A DNA stretch of 64,000 nucleotides from positions 1,116,001-1,180,000 of the forward strand of contig OZ244836.1 in the NCBI GenBank assembly GCA_965220645.1. The letters run 5' to 3'. Source of the stretch: Aldehydirespirator sp965220645. Its GTDB lineage: Bacteria; Actinomycetota; Acidimicrobiia; Acidimicrobiales; Aldehydirespiratoraceae. This document shows, in pieces, positions 60,746 to 64,000 of the stretch. Every line of letters begins with the position of its first letter. The stretch's first letter is position 1. The notes under the pieces are model-generated. The model had not been told where the DNA came from. It did not search any database and saw only the letters and a list, made by a program, of their open reading frames with translations. The position numbers were made by a program, and so were the translations under genes.

Positions 60746-62350
60746 GTGAACAAGAGACTGACCGCCGTTCCGGCGCTAGTGGTGATGGTCGTAGTAGCAG
60801 CCGCCGCCTGCTCGGGCGGGTCCAGCGGGTCAGAACTCGTTGAATCGGGGGACCCCTACGAGAATGCGGAGATCCGCCCCTTCGATCCGTCGGTTGATGT
60901 GACCGGCGAACCGGGTGAGGTTGTCGAACAGGACTGTCCCGAGCACATGGCCGGAGCAGGCCTCCGGTGCGTGTGGGTCATAGTCCCCATCGATCGTGCC
61001 GATCCGGCCGCGGGGATCCTGGGTGTGAGCGTGGTGATCCGCCCCGGCACCGGCGACGAGTCGCTCGCACCGCTCGCCGTGCTCCAGGGAGGCCCAGGCG
61101 GGGCCAGCAGCGACTTGGCCCTGGTGTTGCCGAGCCGCCCGTACGCGCAGGTTCTCATCGACCAGCGGGGCGTCGGCTTCGGCAGCTTCAACTCCTGGTG
61201 CCCTGAGCTGCTCAACGCGCTGGTGGCGATGGTCGAGGCGACCAGCGAGAAGGCCGACGCCATCGGCTCAGGGGCTGCCGGCCAATGCTCCGACCGCTTG
61301 AGGCAGGACCCAGGCTTTGCCAGCATCACCACCGCTGCCCACGCGGCCGATGTCGGTGATGTCATGGCCGCGCTCGGCCACGAGCGGTGGCTCCTCTACG
61401 GCGTGAGCTACGGGACCACGATCGGTCTGGAAGTGCTGAGAGACGTCCCGGCGGGGCTGGCCGGTGCGGTGCTCGACGGCCTGTATCCCGCGAACCTTGA
61501 CGCTGACGCGGCGGTCGCGGAGGGTGCTGAGCGGGTGGTCCGCGAGTTCGACGCGGAGTGCAGTGACGACCCCGTCTGCTCGGCCATCCTGGCTGACGCC
61601 GCCGACGGGCAGACCACGACCATGGAGGTCCTGCTCGCGAAGCACATCGATCGCTTCAATGCAGACCCGGTGGTGGTGAACTTGTCCGCGGACGAGACGA
61701 CCATAATGGAGCCGATCGACGCGTTGATCGACGGCGACTCCGTGGCGGGGGCGGTGTTCCAGATGCTCTACAACGAGTTCACCGCGACTCTAGTCCCCAG
61801 AGTACTGGCGGGGCTGGAGCGACCGCCCGATGCTGATCGGGTGGAGGAACTCGGCCTTGTCACCGTGCCCAAGCTGGTGGCCTTGATACGGGTCGAGTCG
61901 GCCTCCCAGCAGTTCCACTCCGGCGCTCCGTCGACGTTCGCAGCCGTGGCATGTGCCGAGGGTCTGCGGCACGCCTCGGGACCGCCCGCGGGAATCAGCG
62001 GCTTCGCCGCGGCGATTGTCGGGGAGGGACTGTCCAGGCAATGCGAGCCGTGGACGGTAGCAGAGTCCCCACTGCCGTTGGAGCCGGTGCAGAGCGATCT
62101 GCCGGTGCTGCTGATCTCCGGGTGGTTCGACCCGATCACGCCTCCGAGCCTCGCCGAGGCAGCCGCGGAGTATCTGCCCCGCAGCACGCACATCGTGAGC
62201 CGCACCCGTGGCCACGGAATCTGGGTGTGGGGCTACGACAGCTGCGTCGACCGGATCGTCGCAGACTTCCTGGCCGAGCCAGGCACCGAACTCGACACCG
62301 CCTGCGCCTTGGAGGACCGCCCGCTTCGCTGGCAGCCGCTTCCCGCCTAG
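60746..62350 (+). CDS. S33-type alpha/beta-hydrolase lipoprotein (tripeptidyl-aminopeptidase-like)
   Basis: 534 residues. A lipoprotein signal peptide (VVMVVVAAAACSGG, lipobox Cys near residue 22) places it outside the membrane. The oxyanion region is LQGGPGGASSD. VLIDQRGVGFG is a family S33 block, and the nucleophile elbow is LYGVSYGTTIGL. LLISGWFDPITPPS carries the catalytic Asp, and SRTRGHGIWVWG the His. It probably releases short peptides from the N terminus of substrates at the cell surface. GTG 60746 begins the signal peptide. Its end is partly duplicated downstream. Confidence 0.87.
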   Translation: MNKRLTAVPALVVMVVVAAAACSGGSSGSELVESGDPYENAEIRPFDPSVDVTGEPGEVVEQDCPEHMAGAGLRCVWVIVPIDRADPAAGILGVSVVIRPGTGDESLAPLAVLQGGPGGASSDLALVLPSRPYAQVLIDQRGVGFGSFNSWCPELLNALVAMVEATSEKADAIGSGAAGQCSDRLRQDPGFASITTAAHAADVGDVMAALGHERWLLYGVSYGTTIGLEVLRDVPAGLAGAVLDGLYPANLDADAAVAEGAERVVREFDAECSDDPVCSAILADAADGQTTTMEVLLAKHIDRFNADPVVVNLSADETTIMEPIDALIDGDSVAGAVFQMLYNEFTATLVPRVLAGLERPPDADRVEELGLVTVPKLVALIRVESASQQFHSGAPSTFAAVACAEGLRHASGPPAGISGFAAAIVGEGLSRQCEPWTVAESPLPLEPVQSDLPVLLISGWFDPITPPSLAEAAAEYLPRSTHIVSRTRGHGIWVWGYDSCVDRIVADFLAEPGTELDTACALEDRPLRWQPLPA

Positions 62351-62381
62351 ACGCTGCCGGCCCGCTTCGTTGGCAGCCGCT
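62319..62381 (+). repeat. 22-bp direct repeat at a gene end
   Basis: Positions 62319-62340 and 62360-62381 are identical apart from one base, a period of 41 bp. The first copy covers the codons for the C-terminal RPLRWQPL of the S33 hydrolase, and the second lies after its TAG. It resembles the duplication at 2241-2333. Confidence 0.75.
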
Positions 62382-62404
62382 CCGTAGCGGTAGAGACTGG
62401 GGCC

Positions 62405-63196
62405 ATGATCCTCGAAGGACGAACCGTGCTAGTGGTGGGTGTCGGCCCCGGATTAGGCGCCAGCTGTGCCCGACTGGCGTTCCGGGACGGCGCCAACGTG
62501 GCCGTCATGGCCCGTAGCGCTGATCGCCTGGCCGAGGCGGCCGCCGAGCTCGACCCCACCGGTGACCGGGTGATCGCCTGCCCGGGCGACGTCACCAGCC
62601 AGGAGGACTGCACTGCCGCCGCCGACGCCGCCGCCGAGCGATTCGGGGCGCTTCACGCAGTGGTCAATGTGGCTGCCCTCGACACCCAGAAGGGAGCGTG
62701 GCACCGGACGACCGACGAGGACTGGAAACTCAACCTCACCGTCAACGTGCTCGGCGCGGTGCATGTGGTGCGGGCGGTTGAGCCCCACTTCGTAGCGGCC
62801 GGCGGGGGGTCGGTGGTGCAGATCGGATCGCAGGCGTCCATGAGGCCGGTGGCGGTGTTCCCCCAGAGCCCGTACGGGGCGGCCAAGTCGGCGCTGCTGT
62901 CGTTGGCGCGCGATCTAGCTGCGGAGTTGGGTCCGTCCGGGATCAGGGTCAACACGGTGGTTCCGAGCTGGATGTGGGGGCCCAACGTCAAGCTCTACTG
63001 CGAGTGGCAGGCCGGCACGAGGGGCATCACCGTCGAGGAGGTCAAGCACGAGATCGCCCAGGAGATGGCCCTGCGGGAGATGCCCACCGACTCCGATGTC
63101 GCCGAAGCGGTCGTGTTCCTGGCGTCGGAACGGGCTCGGATGATCACCGGCCAGACGCTCGTGGTCAACGCCGGGCACTTCTACCCGGTCGCCTGA
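62405..63196 (+). CDS. Short-chain dehydrogenase/reductase (SDR)
   Basis: 263 residues. The nucleotide loop is VVGVGPGLGASCARLA (G-x3-G-x-G variant), the acid pocket is CPGDVTSQEDC, and VNVAALDTQ stands where NNAG usually is. The catalytic Ser is in QIGSQASM and the Y-x3-K in SPYGAAKSALLS. The C-terminal EAVVFLASERARMITGQTL is standard. It reduces or oxidises an alcohol or ketone with NAD(P). ATG 62405 lies at the first strand. It is 54 bp after the S33 lipoprotein, but a functional link is not evident. Confidence 0.88.
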   Translation: MILEGRTVLVVGVGPGLGASCARLAFRDGANVAVMARSADRLAEAAAELDPTGDRVIACPGDVTSQEDCTAAADAAAERFGALHAVVNVAALDTQKGAWHRTTDEDWKLNLTVNVLGAVHVVRAVEPHFVAAGGGSVVQIGSQASMRPVAVFPQSPYGAAKSALLSLARDLAAELGPSGIRVNTVVPSWMWGPNVKLYCEWQAGTRGITVEEVKHEIAQEMALREMPTDSDVAEAVVFLASERARMITGQTLVVNAGHFYPVA

Positions 63197-63246
63197 CTGC
63201 ACGACCCCCCAAGGTAAGCGCCATTCGGGCCGGGCCGACCAGCCGA

Positions 63247-63639
63247 CTATACGTCCACGATTCTGACGCTGGCACCCAGTGCTGCGAGCAGCGGCGCGAT
63301 GTCGCTCCGGTCGGATGTGACGACACCGACATCCTCTAGGCGTGCAGCCTTTGCAGCCGTCACTGCGACCGATGCGTCGATGACATCGTCGGTGCCTGTC
63401 TGGCCGCAGAGAGCGCCGGCCTCCCGTGCGATCTGTCCGTCCAGCGGCACTTCATCGGACAGTTTGAGAGCCCGGGCCAATGGCGCCTGGCGAGGACCGC
63501 CCCTCCAGGCTTGGGCGACAGCTCCAGTCGGCACTTGCACGTCGCTGGGTCGGTCTGCGGTGTACAGCCTCGTCCACAGGTGCCGGTCTCCATGCTCGAG
63601 GGCGATCAGCGCGCCGGTGTCCAGCACGAAGGTCGTCAT
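63247..63639 (-). CDS. vapC: PIN-domain toxin (VapC-type)
   Basis: 130-residue PIN-fold ribonuclease. Acidic metal ligands are visible in TFVLDTGALIALEHGD (Asp and Glu), TDDVIDASVAVTAA (two Asp) and GVVTSDRSDIAPL (Asp). Start ATG 63639 overlaps the antitoxin stop by 4 bp (ATGA), the usual VapBC arrangement. It would cleave tRNA or other RNA when free of antitoxin. Confidence 0.85.
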   Translation of the reverse strand: MTTFVLDTGALIALEHGDRHLWTRLYTADRPSDVQVPTGAVAQAWRGGPRQAPLARALKLSDEVPLDGQIAREAGALCGQTGTDDVIDASVAVTAAKAARLEDVGVVTSDRSDIAPLLAALGASVRIVDV

Positions 63640-63833
63640 CCGTACATGTCCTTGCGGGCTTGGGCGATCTCCTCCTCGGTGAAGGCACCATGCTCGGCTT
63701 GGTACTCATCGAACAGCTTCTTCCATTCGCGGCGCCGGGTCTCATCGTCGAGCGGATGGGCCGGCCTCGCACCGCTGGCATCGTCCGAGTCTTGGATGTT
63801 GCGGGCATCGTAGGCGGGGGATCCGGCTGTCAC
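63636..63833 (-). CDS. vapB: VapB-type antitoxin (partner of PIN toxin)
   Basis: 65 residues from GTG 63833, chosen because GGAAGGAG lies immediately upstream; an ATG at 63863 is an alternative with no ribosome site. The N-terminal half is short and polar, and the C-terminal half is strongly charged and helical (RREWKKLFDEYQAEHG, then FTEEEIAQARKDMYG), as expected for a toxin-neutralising tail. No classical ribbon-helix-helix or AbrB DNA-binding motif was recognised. Confidence 0.72.
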   Translation of the reverse strand: MTAGSPAYDARNIQDSDDASGARPAHPLDDETRRREWKKLFDEYQAEHGAFTEEEIAQARKDMYG

Positions 63834-63915
63834 GATTCTCCTTCCGTCATCAAGGCGTCGCATCTGGTTCTTGCGGGCAATCTAGCGTGTGATCATCAGC
63901 GGGACAACACTAACC

Positions 63916-63944
63916 AACATAGATATACACTAAAATACTGTCAG
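63916..63944 (-). promoter_or_regulatory. Promoter of the toxin-antitoxin operon
   Basis: On the minus strand CTGACA (63944-63939) and TATGTT (63921-63916) are separated by exactly 17 bp in a short AT-rich patch. Transcription would start near 63909, giving a leader of about 75 nt before GTG 63833. The remaining bases to 64000 show no gene. Confidence 0.55.
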
Positions 63945-64000
63945 CTGCGAATGACACGGCAGCCATCGGCGCCGCGGCTTCCGAGGTGGTACGGGAAATA

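Overview
The window is about 64 kb of GC-rich, densely coding DNA. It looks like a chromosomal piece of an actinobacterium, most likely an Acidimicrobiia-type lineage. The evidence is very high GC at third codon positions, many GTG starts, 4-bp ATGA/GTGA overlaps, lipoproteins with long Asp/Glu/Ala/Pro-rich linkers after the lipobox, a PPOX (F420-type) protein, a menaquinone operon, an inositol-phosphate synthase, a form II CO-dehydrogenase-like enzyme and many CoA-ligase, thiolase and CoA-transferase genes. The taxonomic placement is inference. I found no rRNA, tRNA, CRISPR array or complete IS element.

Layout. 1-2.3 kb: a truncated enoyl-CoA hydratase divergent from an acyl-CoA synthetase. 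2.4-5.9 kb: two unlike fold-type II PLP enzymes and a MarR regulator. 5.9-12.5 kb: an AddAB-type helicase/nuclease pair, with a single-base frameshift near the start of addB. 12.5-13.5 kb: a thioredoxin and an AhpD/CMD-family protein interrupted by an in-frame UGA. A SECIS-like hairpin follows the UGA, so the gene probably encodes a selenoprotein. 13.7-21.3 kb: a catabolic or salvage locus with an XRE-cupin regulator, a THI5/NMT1-like binding lipoprotein behind a large palindrome, three paralogous isopenicillin-N-synthase-like 2OG oxygenases, a fungal-type (FCY1-like) cytosine deaminase, a PPOX protein and a decayed CodA/Rieske chimera. 21.2-23.2 kb: a Nudix-DUF1445 fusion and a cysteine-dioxygenase-like cupin. 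23.3-25.7 kb: an RloA/RloB defence pair and a ThiF-like remnant. 25.9-29.4 kb: small enzymes, a nuclease-fold lipoprotein and membrane proteins.

29.6-35.5 kb is a menaquinone operon (MerR-like HTH fused to isochorismate synthase, then menD, menH, menC). 36-37.4 kb holds a histidine phosphatase and a nucleotidyltransferase. 37.5-41.2 kb is a coxS-coxL-coxM operon. 41.3-44 kb has a divergent MDR reductase and gamma-glutamyltransferase. 44.4-50.3 kb is a complete five-gene dipeptide/oligopeptide ABC importer, possibly linked to the neighbouring gamma-glutamyltransferase in peptide use. 50.3-52.3 kb has an EEP-fold gene preceded by a 50-bp triplication, and a ClpC-N/Rid fusion. 52.3-57.4 kb is an acyl-CoA operon (degenerate HMG-CoA-synthase-like/DUF35 fusion, SCP-x-like thiolase, double CaiB/BaiF CoA-transferase). 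57.4-63.2 kb has inositol-phosphate synthase divergent from a LysR regulator, a long perfect palindrome, a hypothetical protein, an S33 peptidase lipoprotein and an SDR. The window ends with a VapBC-type toxin-antitoxin pair and its promoter.

The strongest leads are the candidate AhpD-like selenoprotein in an operon with thioredoxin, and the 2OG-oxygenase/cytosine-deaminase locus, which resembles the fungal pyrimidine-salvage toolkit. Several domain fusions (MerR-MenF, Nudix-DUF1445, ClpN-Rid) are also worth a look.
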